Numbered from the stretch's first letter, positions 48,590-58,346 are shown. The stretch is DNA of 64,000 bases from Oscillospiraceae bacterium (GCA_902778115.1 CACYWG010000004.1:1-64000); one strand, 5' to 3'. Made by a program: numbers and translations. Notes: generated by a model from the sequence alone, not told the origin.

Positions 48590-49684
48590 ATGTCCAGCAG
48601 AATTTTTCAGAATGTGATCACCCAGATGAAGGACAATCTTGACCGTACTGTCGGCGTTGTGGACGAGCAGGGCTTCGTCATTGCGGCCAGCGAGCTTGCG
48701 CTGATCGGCTCTCACATGGGTGATTTCCATGCCAGGGAGCTTGACGGGACGGATCATCCGCTGCCGATGGGCAGCCGGTATTATATGCCGCTCGTGTTCT
48801 CCGGGCAGAGCCTGGAATTTGCCGCCTTTGCCGAAGGGAACGACGCGATGGCCCGCACGGTCTGCGCACTGGCCGCCGTCGCCTTCAACGAAGCGAAGGA
48901 AAACTACGAGGAAAAGCACAATAAGATCGCTTTCCTGAAGAACATCATTTCCGACAACATTCTGCCCGGCGACGTCTATGTGCGCGCCAAGGAGCTGCAC
49001 TTCGTCACCGACGAGCCGAGGACTGTGCTCCTGGTGCGTCAGACGAACAATTCCGATGTTTCCGCGCTGGATCTGCTGCAGCGTCTGTTCCCGGACCGGC
49101 AGCATGACTTCGTCGTCAACATCAACGAGTCCGATATCGTCGTGATCCGAGGCGGCAATTACGCCGATCCCCATGCGGAGATGTTCAAGTCAGCCACGGA
49201 AATCGAGACCGCACTGCAGGAGGAACTGGGCGTCAAGTGCGTGATCGGCATCAGCACCGAGGCCAACCACCTGCGCGAGCTTGCCGACCGTTATAAAGAA
49301 GCCCAGGTCGCCATTGAGGTCGGCCGGGTCTTTGAGACCGAGAAGAACATCATCAACTACGAAAGCCTCGGCCTCGGCCGCATCATCTATCAGCTCCCCA
49401 CTACCCTCTGCGAAATGTTCCTCAACGAGGTCTTCAAAAAGAGCCCGATCGAAACGCTCGATGAAGACACCATCGACACGATCAATCGCTTTTTCGAGAA
49501 TAACCTGAACGTCTCCGAGACCTCGCGCAAGCTCTACGTCCACCGCAACACGCTGGTTTACCGTCTGGAAAAGATCAAAAAGATCACGGGACTCGATCTG
49601 CGCGAATTCGACCACGCCATCGTCTTCAAGGTGGCCATGATGGTCAAGCAGTATCTGGATTCTCTGAACAGCACCCGCTACTGA
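48590..49684 (+). CDS. CdaR/PucR-type transcriptional regulator
   Basis: 364 residues. An N-terminal sugar-diacid-recognition-like domain (VGVVDEQGFVIAAS), a central GGDEF-like linker, and the C-terminal helix-turn-helix FENNLNVSETSRKLYVHRNTLVYRLEKI characteristic of CdaR/PucR regulators. The ligand is unknown. It lies 49 bases before ftsE, and may simply share a promoter with it. Confidence 0.85.
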   Translation: MSSRIFQNVITQMKDNLDRTVGVVDEQGFVIAASELALIGSHMGDFHARELDGTDHPLPMGSRYYMPLVFSGQSLEFAAFAEGNDAMARTVCALAAVAFNEAKENYEEKHNKIAFLKNIISDNILPGDVYVRAKELHFVTDEPRTVLLVRQTNNSDVSALDLLQRLFPDRQHDFVVNINESDIVVIRGGNYADPHAEMFKSATEIETALQEELGVKCVIGISTEANHLRELADRYKEAQVAIEVGRVFETEKNIINYESLGLGRIIYQLPTTLCEMFLNEVFKKSPIETLDEDTIDTINRFFENNLNVSETSRKLYVHRNTLVYRLEKIKKITGLDLREFDHAIVFKVAMMVKQYLDSLNSTRY

Positions 49685-49733
49685 TCCCTGGTCAGCGGAG
49701 GCATTAATCCCAAAAGGGAGGAAACGCACAACC

Positions 49734-50426
49734 ATGGTAGAAATGAAAAACGTGAAAGTCGTCTATCAGAGCAGCGATACCGTTGCGCTGGACGACGTGA
49801 GTTTGAGCATCAAGGAGGGCGAGTTCGTCTTCCTGGTCGGCCCTTCTGGCTCCGGAAAGACGACCGTCATGAAGCTCATCACCGGCGAAGTCCGGGCGGA
49901 CGCGGGCGAGATCATCGTCAACGACTTCAACATGCGTACGATCCGCCGGCATAAGCTGCCCAAGATGCGCCGTACGATCGGCGCGATCTTCCAGGATTAT
50001 CGCCTGATCGAAAACATGAACGTCTATGACAACGTGGCCTTTGCGATGCGCGTTGTCGGCGCTCCCAACCGCGAGATCCGCAAGCGCGTGCCCTACGTGC
50101 TGGAGCTCGTCGGGCTGGAGGGGCGCGAAAAGCGCCTGCCGAACGAGCTGTCCGGCGGCGAGCAGCAGCGCGTGGCGATCGCGCGTGCGCTGGTCAACAA
50201 CCCGCGCATGATCGTCGCCGACGAGCCCACCGGCAACCTGGACCCGGTGCGCAGCCTCGAGCTGATGCTGCTGTTTGAGAAGATCAACGAGATGGGTACG
50301 ACGATCCTGGTCGTCACTCACGAGAAGGAGCTGGTCAATGCGTTCTCCAAGCGTGTGATCTCCATTGAGGGCGGACACGTGGCCAGCGACGGAATGGATG
50401 GGTATTTCAGCTATGAGATTGAGTAG
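49734..50426 (+). CDS. ftsE: cell-division ATP-binding protein FtsE
   Basis: ABC ATPase of 230 residues: Walker [10 protein letters not shown], FtsE-type Q-loop [16 protein letters not shown], signature [15 protein letters not shown], Walker [13 protein letters not shown]. With FtsX it activates murein hydrolases at division or elongation sites. Overlaps ftsX by 14 bases. Confidence 0.96.
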   Translation: MVEMKNVKVVYQSSDTVALDDVSLSIKEGEFVFLVGPSGSGKTTVMKLITGEVRADAGEIIVNDFNMRTIRRHKLPKMRRTIGAIFQDYRLIENMNVYDNVAFAMRVVGAPNREIRKRVPYVLELVGLEGREKRLPNELSGGEQQRVAIARALVNNPRMIVADEPTGNLDPVRSLELMLLFEKINEMGTTILVVTHEKELVNAFSKRVISIEGGHVASDGMDGYFSYEIE

Positions 50427-51297
50427 AAGCGGTTATTTGATTCGTGAGGGCTTCCGCAGCATCACGACCCACGGATTTATGTCCTTTGCCTCCGTCACGA
50501 TCATCATGGCCTGCCTGATCATCATGGGCAGCGTCACTCTGCTGACGCTCAACATCGACTCCATGATCAAAAAGCTGGAGGATCAGAACGAGGTCGTCGC
50601 CTTCGTGGACGACAGCTATACGGAGGAAGAGGCCCGTATGCTCGAGCCGAAGATCGCGGACGTCATGAACGTCAGCAGCGTGCAGTTCGTCAGCCGTTCG
50701 GACGCCATGGACAACTTCATGGATAACTATAACAAGGACCTGATGGAGGGCATCGACGAGACGGTGTTCCGTCACCGCTATGTGGTCCAGCTCACCGATA
50801 TCGCCCTGATGGCGCAGACCAAGGCACAGCTGGAGGATATCGACGGCATCGCGAAGGTGAACGCGCATCTGGAGTATGCGAAGATCTTTGTCACGGTGCG
50901 CAACGTCGTTACCGTTATCGCAATGGTCCTGATCGTGATCCTTGTGTTCATTTCGATCTTCATCATGTCCAACACCATCAAGCTTGCCACCTTCAACCGC
51001 AGGGAAGAGATCGCCATCATGAAGATGGTCGGCGCCACCAATGGCTTTATCCGCCTGCCCTTCGTGATCGAAGGCCTGGTGCTGGGCATCCTCGGCGGCG
51101 GCCTCGCCTTCGCCGCGGAGCTCGGCCTCTATCACCTGGTGACCGGCCGCATCGTCAACTCCCTGACCGGCAGCTTCATCAGCGTGATCCCGATCCAGCA
51201 GGTCGCGCTGCCGATGTTCATCGCCTTTATGGCGACCAGCGTGTTCGTCGGTGTGTTCGGCGGCGTCAACGCCATCAAGAATTATCTGAAGGTTTAA
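50413..51297 (+). CDS. ftsX: cell-division protein FtsX
   Basis: 294 residues with one N-terminal and three C-terminal membrane helices and an external domain of about 120 residues between. IRREEIAIMKMVGATN-like block (here NRREEIAIMKMVGATNGFIR) is diagnostic. I use the ATG at 50413 inside the end of ftsE; in-frame ATGs upstream extend it into ftsE sequence. Confidence 0.94.
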   Translation: MRLSRSGYLIREGFRSITTHGFMSFASVTIIMACLIIMGSVTLLTLNIDSMIKKLEDQNEVVAFVDDSYTEEEARMLEPKIADVMNVSSVQFVSRSDAMDNFMDNYNKDLMEGIDETVFRHRYVVQLTDIALMAQTKAQLEDIDGIAKVNAHLEYAKIFVTVRNVVTVIAMVLIVILVFISIFIMSNTIKLATFNRREEIAIMKMVGATNGFIRLPFVIEGLVLGILGGGLAFAAELGLYHLVTGRIVNSLTGSFISVIPIQQVALPMFIAFMATSVFVGVFGGVNAIKNYLKV

Positions 51298-51328
51298 GCA
51301 AGCCTCGCGTGCTCGATAGGAGGGCACT

Positions 51329-52711
51329 ATGAAACATAAGAAGCTAACAATTATCATATCGCTGCTGCTCGTGCTGTCGTTTATCCTGCCGCTGTCTGCT
51401 TACGGCGTCACGCAGTCCGACATCGACAAAGTGCAGGAAGAGCGCGAAGAACTCGCGGAGAGGCAGCGCAGCAGCGAGTCGAAGATCGAGCAGCTCAAGG
51501 AACAACAGGCCAGCGTGATCGAGCAGAAGGAAGCGCTGGATGAACGCAACACCCTCGCTGCCGAGCAGCTTCGGCTGATCCAGGAACAGATCGCGCTGTA
51601 CCACACCATGATCGAGGAAAAAGCGCAGGACGTCGAGGCGGCCAGGGAGACCGAGGAACAGCAGCTTCATCGTCTGCGCGTGCGTGTGCGTGCCATGGAA
51701 GAAAACGGCGGCTACGATATGCTGAGTCTGCTGATGAACGTCGAGAGCATGTCCGAACTGCTTGCCGCCGTGGACGACATCAATCAGATCATGGAAGCCG
51801 ACCGGCAGCTTGAGGACAACTATATCGCTGCGCGCCAAGCCCATGAGCAGACTCAGGCCGAATATGAGCAAATGCTGGCTCAGCTGGAAGTCCACGAGAA
51901 AGAGCTGATCGAGGAGCAGGAAGAGCTGGAGCGGATGATTGCCGAAGCGACCGAGCTGATCGCAAGTCTCGAGGAAGACATCGAGCAGGCGATCCGCGAG
52001 TACGAGGAGGCCGAGCGCGCCAAGCAGGCTGCGGATTATCGGATCAGCCAGCTGGTCGCGGAGCTCAATCGGCAGAGAGAAGAAGCCAAAAATCCGAAGC
52101 CGACGCCGGCACCGAGCGATTCCGAGACGCCGGGCACTTCCGATAACCCCGGCGACACCGAGACACCGGGCGATTCCGAAACGCCGAGCGAACCGGCACC
52201 GACGCCAGCGCCGGACCCGGAGCCTGCCCCGGAACCGACGCCTGCGCCCGAAGACGATACGCCCGATCCCGGCGATTCCGGGGCGATCGGCACCGGCAGC
52301 CTGATGTGGCCTGTGCCCTGCAGTCATACAGTCACCAGCCGCTTCGGCTACCGCATCCATCCGATCACCGGGGAGGAGAAATACCACAGCGGCATCGACA
52401 TTGACGGCTACGGCAACGACGGCGGTGCGATCGTCGCCTGCGACAACGGAACCGTCGTCCTGGCGGAATGGAACGGCGGCTACGGCAACTGCATCATGAT
52501 CGACCACGGCAACGGCATGCAGACCCTGTACGGTCACATGTCCGGCTATGCCGTCAGTTACGGTGATGTGGTGAGCAAGGGAGATACCATCGGCTATCTC
52601 GGCTCCACCGGCATGTCGACAGGTACGCACTGCCACCTGGAGGTCATCGTGAACGGAAGTCGGGTCGATCCTGCGGCTTACTTCTCGGGCATCACATATT
52701 ATGACTGCTGA
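51329..52711 (+). CDS. coiled-coil M23 peptidase (EnvC/CwlO-like), paralogue 1
   Basis: 460 residues. Signal peptide (about 1-26), coiled coil (28-250), an acidic Pro/Thr/Asp/Glu-rich linker (about 255-320) and a C-terminal LytM domain. Zinc ligands His353 and Asp357 (HSGIDID) and catalytic/zinc His434 and His436 (HCHLE) are present, so it should be an active endopeptidase. The coiled-coil plus hydrolase plan, right after ftsEX, fits the known FtsEX-controlled hydrolases. Confidence 0.92.
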   Translation: MKHKKLTIIISLLLVLSFILPLSAYGVTQSDIDKVQEEREELAERQRSSESKIEQLKEQQASVIEQKEALDERNTLAAEQLRLIQEQIALYHTMIEEKAQDVEAARETEEQQLHRLRVRVRAMEENGGYDMLSLLMNVESMSELLAAVDDINQIMEADRQLEDNYIAARQAHEQTQAEYEQMLAQLEVHEKELIEEQEELERMIAEATELIASLEEDIEQAIREYEEAERAKQAADYRISQLVAELNRQREEAKNPKPTPAPSDSETPGTSDNPGDTETPGDSETPSEPAPTPAPDPEPAPEPTPAPEDDTPDPGDSGAIGTGSLMWPVPCSHTVTSRFGYRIHPITGEEKYHSGIDIDGYGNDGGAIVACDNGTVVLAEWNGGYGNCIMIDHGNGMQTLYGHMSGYAVSYGDVVSKGDTIGYLGSTGMSTGTHCHLEVIVNGSRVDPAAYFSGITYYDC

Positions 52712-52729
52712 TCCGGTCAGGGTAGACAA

Positions 52730-54019
52730 ATGAGTAAAAAAACACAATCCATTTTTGCCGCCATTCTGGCTGTCATCATGATCCTCAGCCTTCTGGTCGC
52801 GTTGATCCCCGCCGCTCATGCGGTGACGGAGGCGGAAATCGAAGCGCTGAAGCGGCAGCGGGATGAGATCGCGGAGGAAAAGGCCGCCAAACAGGCGGTG
52901 GTCGACGATCTGGAAGCCAAACAGGAGAGCATCCTGGAGCTCAAGCATGCGCTGGACGAGCGCAACGACTACACTAAGCAGCAGATCGAACTGAATAACC
53001 GCGAGATCGAGCTCTACGACCAGATGATCCAGGAAAAGGCCGAGGAGCTGGAAGAAGCCATCGCACGCGAGGAGCAGCAGCTCGAGCGTTACCGTGTCCG
53101 CGTCCGCGCGATGGAGGAAAACGGCGACTACGATTTTCTGGCTCTGCTTCTGAACACCACCAATCTGGGCGAACTGCTGACCACGATCGACGATATCGGC
53201 GAGATCATGGAGAGCGACCGCCAGCTGGAGGACGCCTACATCGCCGCCCGGGAGAATACCGAGCGCGTGAAGAAGGAATATGAGGAGGTCAAGGCCGATC
53301 TGGAGGCCCGCCAGGCTGCGCTGCGCGATGAGCAGCGCGAGCTGGAGCGGCAGATCCAGGAGGCCACCGATCACATCAACGAGCTGCTGGAGGAGATCCA
53401 GCAGCGCCAGGCGGAGATCGACGAGCTGGACGAAGAGCAGCAGGCCAGACAGCATGAGATCGACGTGCTGGTCGACGAGCTGGAGCGCCAGCGCGCCGCG
53501 GAAGAAGAACGTCGCCGCCAGCAACAGCAACAGCAGCAGAGCGGCAACAGCGGCGGCGGAGACGGAGGCAATACCGGCGGCGTCACCGGCACCGGCTCCT
53601 TTGGCTGGCCCTGCCCCGGCTGCTATTATGTGACCAGCCGCATGGGCAACCGCTTCCATCCGATTTTCAACGAGTGGCGCTATCATTCCGGCATGGACAT
53701 CGGCGCGGGCGCGGGCTCTGCCATTGTCGCCTCCGACGGCGGCACCGTCAGCTGGTGCGGCGAAAAGGGCGGCTACGGCAACTGCATTATGATCGACCAT
53801 GGCAACGGCTACTATACCCTGTACGGACATATGTCCTCCTATGCCGTGGGCTATGGGGACAGCGTTTCCAAGGGCCAGACGATCGGCTATGTCGGCTCCA
53901 CCGGCTGGGCGACCGGTCCGCACCTTCACTTTGAGATCCGCTACGGCGATTCCTGTCTGGATCCCGAGGCCGTGGCCGGCTTTTCCGGCCTGACCTACGC
54001 GCCGGACGCCGGAGAATAA
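52730..54019 (+). CDS. coiled-coil M23 peptidase (EnvC/CwlO-like), paralogue 2
   Basis: 429 residues with the same plan: signal peptide (about 1-28), coiled coil (30-260), a short Arg/Gln/Gly linker (RRRQQQQQQQSGNSGGG), LytM domain. His319, Asp323 (HSGMDIG), His398 and His400 (HLHFE) are conserved. It shares long blocks with the preceding gene (RVRVRAMEENG), so the pair arose by tandem duplication, but the linkers have diverged completely. Confidence 0.92.
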   Translation: MSKKTQSIFAAILAVIMILSLLVALIPAAHAVTEAEIEALKRQRDEIAEEKAAKQAVVDDLEAKQESILELKHALDERNDYTKQQIELNNREIELYDQMIQEKAEELEEAIAREEQQLERYRVRVRAMEENGDYDFLALLLNTTNLGELLTTIDDIGEIMESDRQLEDAYIAARENTERVKKEYEEVKADLEARQAALRDEQRELERQIQEATDHINELLEEIQQRQAEIDELDEEQQARQHEIDVLVDELERQRAAEEERRRQQQQQQQSGNSGGGDGGNTGGVTGTGSFGWPCPGCYYVTSRMGNRFHPIFNEWRYHSGMDIGAGAGSAIVASDGGTVSWCGEKGGYGNCIMIDHGNGYYTLYGHMSSYAVGYGDSVSKGQTIGYVGSTGWATGPHLHFEIRYGDSCLDPEAVAGFSGLTYAPDAGE

Positions 54020-54068
54020 ACAAGCATACACAATACGGATGCATTTCAGTCTGCACTGCCGGACTGAC

Positions 54069-54099
54069 AGCCGGACAGCCCTTTCCGGGCTGCCCGGCT
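54069..54099 (+). other. hairpin between the M23 gene and the S41 gene
   Basis: AGCCGGACAGCCC pairs with GGGCTGCCCGGCT (one mismatch) around TTTCC; flanking CATTTCAG and CTGAAATG can extend it. No T-run, so attenuation or transcript stability is as likely as termination. Confidence 0.55.
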
Positions 54100-54134
54100 C
54101 TCGTGCTGAAATGGAATGATTGGGGGAAAATGAT

Positions 54135-55382
54135 ATGGGCAATCTGCTCAAGAGCCTGCTCGTCTCGATCGGGCGCGGGCTGCACAGGATCTTCAGCCTG
54201 CGCCTGTCCCTGCGCGTTCTGGTCATCCTGCTGGCGATCGGCATCGGGGGAACCTGGATGCTGACCACGTCCAACATGAAACGGGACGCCGGCGGCGAGG
54301 CGGACTACGATGAGGCCCTGCGCTACATCGAGATCAAGGATATGATCGAGGACCACTATATCGACGAGGTCGACCGTGCGCGTCTGGGCGAGTCCGCGGC
54401 TGCGGCCATGGTCAGCAGCTTGGGGGATCGCTGGAGCAGTTTCATGACGGCGGATGAGTACAAGACCTTCCAGCTGTCCTCCTCCAACGAAGTGACAGGC
54501 GCCGGTATCTCCACCATCAAGCAGGGCGACGCCGGATTTCAGGTCACCATGGTGAATATCGATTCTCCCGCCGCCCGCGGCGGATTGAACGCCGGTATGC
54601 TGATCACCGCCATTGACGATATTGACGTGCGCAATCTGGACGCGGACGAGTTCCGCACCATGATCCGTTCCCGTTTGAATGCGGAGTTTACCCTTTCGGT
54701 CTCCGGACAGAAGGATCCGATCACGGTCGACTGCACGCGCACCTATGTCAGTCCCGTCTCCTATAAGATCGAGCGCACCGGCGCCGGCAACATCAAGATC
54801 GACAGCTTTGAGGCCGGCAGCGCCGAGGCGATGGTCAAGGCCTTTGAAGACCTGCTGCATCAGAACGTCAACAAGTTCGTCATCGACCTGCGCGACAACC
54901 CCGGCGGCCTGATTTCCGAGCTGCAGTCTGCGCTCGACTACCTGCTGCCGCAGGGCGAGCTTTTCGTGCTGCGCGACAAGGCGGGCAATGAAGAGGTCTT
55001 CAAATCCGACAACAGCTCCCTGAAAACCGATATCTGCATCCTGATCAACGGGCAGACCTATGGCGAGGCGGAAATCTTTGCCGCCGTCATGCAGGAGGCC
55101 GGCTGGGCCACTGTCATCGGCGAGCGCACATCCGGGCGCACCCGCCTGCAGCAGACCATCGAGGTCTCCGACGGCAGTGCGATCCGCCTGTCCACCCGCA
55201 GCTTCATGACGCCCAACCGGGTGGATATTGCGCAGAATCTCGGTGTCGTGCCGGATATCATCGTCTATAACGTCGTCTCTGATCTGGATGAAATCAACGA
55301 AGGCAACGGCATGGCCGTCTATGCCTCCGATCCCCAGCTCCGTACGGCGCTCGAACGCCTGAGCACCGGTTTTTCAAGTTGA
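54135..55382 (+). CDS. S41 C-terminal-processing-peptidase homologue without catalytic Ser/Lys
   Basis: 415 residues: a membrane anchor (about 26-48), a PDZ domain (GAGISTIKQGD, then SPAARGGLNAGMLITAIDD) and an S41 domain (KFVIDLRDNPGG). In active enzymes the nucleophile is in S-A-S-A-x-E and the lysine lies 25 residues on in G-K-T-x-G-K-G. Here the blocks read NGQTYGEAEI and GERTSGRT, so the nucleophile is Gly310 and the lysine is Arg335, exactly 25 apart; the following Gln339 is kept. It is therefore probably not a protease. Its place after ftsEX and M23 genes parallels ctpB in Bacillus. GGGGG precedes the ATG at 54135. Confidence 0.9.
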   Translation: MGNLLKSLLVSIGRGLHRIFSLRLSLRVLVILLAIGIGGTWMLTTSNMKRDAGGEADYDEALRYIEIKDMIEDHYIDEVDRARLGESAAAAMVSSLGDRWSSFMTADEYKTFQLSSSNEVTGAGISTIKQGDAGFQVTMVNIDSPAARGGLNAGMLITAIDDIDVRNLDADEFRTMIRSRLNAEFTLSVSGQKDPITVDCTRTYVSPVSYKIERTGAGNIKIDSFEAGSAEAMVKAFEDLLHQNVNKFVIDLRDNPGGLISELQSALDYLLPQGELFVLRDKAGNEEVFKSDNSSLKTDICILINGQTYGEAEIFAAVMQEAGWATVIGERTSGRTRLQQTIEVSDGSAIRLSTRSFMTPNRVDIAQNLGVVPDIIVYNVVSDLDEINEGNGMAVYASDPQLRTALERLSTGFSS

Positions 55383-55449
55383 CAGGCGGGCAGACAGGGG
55401 ATATAATAAACTGCTTTTTCAGAAAACCTGGGTAAAGGAGACCAAGGAA

Positions 55450-55938
55450 ATGGCTAATGCTAGCAGATACAAAATGAGTCAGGAGCGCCTGGACGCACTC
55501 AAACAGGAGCTTCAATATCTGGAAACTGTACGTGAAAAGGAAGTTGCCGAGCTCATCAAGGAAGCCAGAAGCTTCGGTGACCTGAGCGAGAACAGCGAAT
55601 ACGACGAGGCGAAAACCGAGCAGGGCAAGCTTTACTCCAAGATCGCGGAGATGAAGGACCTGATCGAGAACGCCGAGATCGTGGACAATATCGAGCTGGA
55701 CGCTCCGAAAGATGCTGTCACGCTGGGCAGCATCGTGCGTGTGCGCGATCTGGAGGACGGCTTTGAGGAGACCTATGAGATCGTCGGCTCCCAGGAGGCC
55801 AATCCCAAGCAGCATCGCATTTCCGACGACTCTCCCGTGGGCCGCGGCCTGCACGGGCACAAGGCCGGCGATACCGTGACCATCCTGGCCCCCGCCGGCG
55901 AGCTGAAGTTTGAGATCCTTTCGCTGGAGAACCGTTAA
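55450..55938 (+). CDS. greA: transcription elongation factor GreA
   Basis: 162 residues. N-terminal coiled coil with the acidic tip ARSFGDLSENSEYDEAK, and the C-terminal FKBP-like domain ending in ILAPAGELKFEILS. It releases backtracked RNA polymerase. A TATAAT at 55401-55406 may be part of its promoter, preceded by a weak -35. Confidence 0.96.
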   Translation: MANASRYKMSQERLDALKQELQYLETVREKEVAELIKEARSFGDLSENSEYDEAKTEQGKLYSKIAEMKDLIENAEIVDNIELDAPKDAVTLGSIVRVRDLEDGFEETYEIVGSQEANPKQHRISDDSPVGRGLHGHKAGDTVTILAPAGELKFEILSLENR

Positions 55939-55962
55939 CAACGAATCATCTGAGGTTATACT

Positions 55963-57462
55963 ATGAGTGAAGAACAGGTACGCCGCCCGGAGACCGAGCA
56001 GGAGCTTTCTGAGATCCTGCAGATCCGGCGCGACAAGCTGGCTGCCCTTCAGGCTGCCGGCAGGGATCCCTTTGCCATCACCAAGTTCGACGTTACGCAC
56101 CACAGCACCGACGTCGCCGCCTGCTTTGACACGCTGGAGAATCAGGACGTGTCCGTCGCCGGCCGCATGATGGTCAAGCGCGTCATGGGCAAGGCCTCCT
56201 TCTGTAAGATTCAGGACCGCGAAGGCACCCTGCAGTGCTATGTTGCGCGCGATTCCATCGGTGAAGAGGAATACGCCGCGTTCAAGAAGATGGACATCGG
56301 CGATATCCTCGGCATTGAGGGCTTCGTATTCAAAACCAAGACCGGCGAGGTCACCGTGCACGCCAAGCGCGTGACGCTGCTGTCCAAGTCGCTCAAGCCG
56401 CTGCCGGAGAAATTCCACGGCCTGACGGACGTGGACGCGCGCTATCGCCGCCGCTATCTGGATCTGATCGTCAATCCCGAGGTGCGCAGCACCTTCATCA
56501 AGCGCTCGCAGATCATCAGCGAGATCCGCCGCTTCCTGGACGGGCGCGGCTTCATCGAGGTCGAGACCCCGATGCTGGTGATGAACGCCGGCGGTGCCGC
56601 GGCCAGACCCTTCGAGACGCACTATAACGCGCTGGATGTGGACGTACGGCTTCGCATTTCGCTGGAGCTCTATCTGAAGCGTCTGATCGTCGGCGGTCTG
56701 GAGCGCGTCTATGAGATCGGCAGGGTGTTCCGCAACGAGGGCATCGACACCAAGCACAACCCTGAGTTTACGCTCATGGAGCTCTACCAGGCCTATACCG
56801 ACTACCACGGCATGATGGAGCTGACGGAATCCCTGTTCCGCCACCTGGCGGAAACCGTCTGCGGCTCGGCCGTGATCCGCTACGGCGATCATGAGATCGA
56901 CATGGCAAAGCCCTTCCGCCGTCTGACCATGACGGAGGCCATCCGCGAGGAGACTGGCATCGATTTTGACGCCGTGAGCACCGACGAGGAGGCCAAGGCG
57001 CTGGCCAAGGCGCGCGGCATCGAGTATGAGGACCGCCACAAGAAGGGCGACATCGTCAACCTCTTCTTTGACGAGTACTGCGAGGACAAGATGATCCAGC
57101 CCACCTTCATCATGGATCACCCGATCGAGATCAGCCCGCTGACCAAGAAAAAGCCGGACGATCCTTCCAAGGTCGAGCGCTTTGAGCTGTACATCAACGG
57201 CTGGGAGATGTGCAACGCTTACAGCGAGCTCAACGACCCCATCGATCAGCGCGAGCGCTTTGCCGCGCAGGATGCGCTGGCCGCTGCGGGCGACGCCGAG
57301 GCCAACCACACCGACGAGGACTTCCTCAACGCCCTGGAGATCGGCATGCCTCCCACGGGCGGCATCGGCTACGGCATTGACCGCCTGGTCATGCTGCTGA
57401 CCGACTCCGCCTCCATCCGCGACGTGCTGCTCTTCCCGACGATGAAGCCTGAAAACAACTGA
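55963..57462 (+). CDS. lysS: lysyl-tRNA synthetase, class II
   Basis: 499 residues, normal length. Anticodon-binding OB domain, then class II motifs including RYRRRYLDLI, FIEVETPMLV, FRNEGIDTKHNPEFT and the last block GIGYGIDRLVMLL. The greA-lysS order is common in Firmicutes; the genes are 24 bases apart. Confidence 0.97.
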   Translation: MSEEQVRRPETEQELSEILQIRRDKLAALQAAGRDPFAITKFDVTHHSTDVAACFDTLENQDVSVAGRMMVKRVMGKASFCKIQDREGTLQCYVARDSIGEEEYAAFKKMDIGDILGIEGFVFKTKTGEVTVHAKRVTLLSKSLKPLPEKFHGLTDVDARYRRRYLDLIVNPEVRSTFIKRSQIISEIRRFLDGRGFIEVETPMLVMNAGGAAARPFETHYNALDVDVRLRISLELYLKRLIVGGLERVYEIGRVFRNEGIDTKHNPEFTLMELYQAYTDYHGMMELTESLFRHLAETVCGSAVIRYGDHEIDMAKPFRRLTMTEAIREETGIDFDAVSTDEEAKALAKARGIEYEDRHKKGDIVNLFFDEYCEDKMIQPTFIMDHPIEISPLTKKKPDDPSKVERFELYINGWEMCNAYSELNDPIDQRERFAAQDALAAAGDAEANHTDEDFLNALEIGMPPTGGIGYGIDRLVMLLTDSASIRDVLLFPTMKPENN

Positions 57463-57469
57463 ACATCAT

Positions 57470-57505
57470 CGGTATCCTGTCTCTGAGGCAGGATACCGTT
57501 TTTTA
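57470..57505 (+). terminator. terminator after lysS
   Basis: CGGTATCCTG pairs with CAGGATACCG around TCTCTGAGG, then six T. Confidence 0.88.
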
Positions 57506-57534
57506 TTGCTTCGACCAGCGCGGCATGATACACT
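57506..57534 (+). promoter_or_regulatory. predicted promoter of the YhhN gene
   Basis: TTGCTT (57506-57511), 17 bases, TACACT (57529-57534). Confidence 0.55.
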
Positions 57535-57570
57535 GTTGTCACAAAAAACTGAACAGGGGAGGAAAGCACC

Positions 57571-58284
57571 ATGATCTATCCGATTTTGCTCTGCGCCGGA
57601 GCGATCGCGCTTGTCTGCTATATCCGGGAAAAGCTGCGCGCGTATTCGCTCAAGGCCGTTTATTTGAAGACATTGGTTTCGGTCCTGTTTCTCGCCGTCG
57701 GTGTAACCGGCGCTTTCCGCTGCGCGGGAGCGGGGAAGGAATCGCTGCTGTACCCCTTTGTCCTGATGGGCCTTTTGTTTGGACTGCTGGGCGATATTTG
57801 GCTCGACCTCAAGTATGTATTTCCCGAGAAGGACGAGCCCTTCACCTACGCGGGCTTTTGCGTGTTCGGGATCGGCCATGTCCTGTATGTCGTCGGGATG
57901 CTGCTGGTCTGGGCGCCGGAGGGAAAGCCGCTGACGGTGCTGCTCCCATTCCTGCTGGCGCTGCTGATGAGCGCGGTAACCGCCCTGCTGGAAAAGCCGA
58001 TGGGTCTGCGCTACGGAAAGATGAAGCCGACGGTGATCGCCTACGGATTCCTGCTGTTTTCCACAGGTACGGTCTCCGGTCTGCTGGCGGTCCTTCACGG
58101 CTGGCGAGTACCCGCGCTGAACCTGATTTTCGCCGGCGGCGTCCTCTTTGCACTGTCCGACCTTGTGCTGAGCGGGACCTATTTCGGCACGGGCAAAGAC
58201 CGCCCGATCGATATCATCCTCAATTATCTGACTTATTACCCCGCGCAGTTTCTGATCGCGTCCTCGCTGCTGCTTCTGGCATAA
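57571..58284 (+). CDS. YhhN/TMEM86 family membrane protein (lysoplasmalogenase-like)
   Basis: 237 residues with about seven or eight membrane helices. The blocks LLFGLLGDIWLDLKY, CVFGIGHVLYV and FALSDLVLS with their aspartates and histidine match the YhhN family, whose animal members cleave the vinyl-ether bond of lysoplasmalogens. Plasmalogens occur in anaerobic Clostridia, so this activity is plausible. Confidence 0.85.
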   Translation: MIYPILLCAGAIALVCYIREKLRAYSLKAVYLKTLVSVLFLAVGVTGAFRCAGAGKESLLYPFVLMGLLFGLLGDIWLDLKYVFPEKDEPFTYAGFCVFGIGHVLYVVGMLLVWAPEGKPLTVLLPFLLALLMSAVTALLEKPMGLRYGKMKPTVIAYGFLLFSTGTVSGLLAVLHGWRVPALNLIFAGGVLFALSDLVLSGTYFGTGKDRPIDIILNYLTYYPAQFLIASSLLLLA

Positions 58285-58311
58285 GCGGGGGCTGCTGACC
58301 GCAATCACAGA

Positions 58312-58346
58312 AAACGGCGCCCCGCCTGTATGGCAGGGCGCCGTTT
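58312..58346 (+). terminator. hairpin after the YhhN gene
   Basis: AAACGGCGCCC pairs with GGGCGCCGTTT around a loop holding GCC/GGC. Very stable but followed by few T. Confidence 0.75.

Noticed and set aside
51344..54277. 977-codon minus-strand open frame across the two M23 genes
   Set aside because: Same cause: shadow of the coiled-coil genes, spanning two genes and an intergenic hairpin, without recognisable domains.
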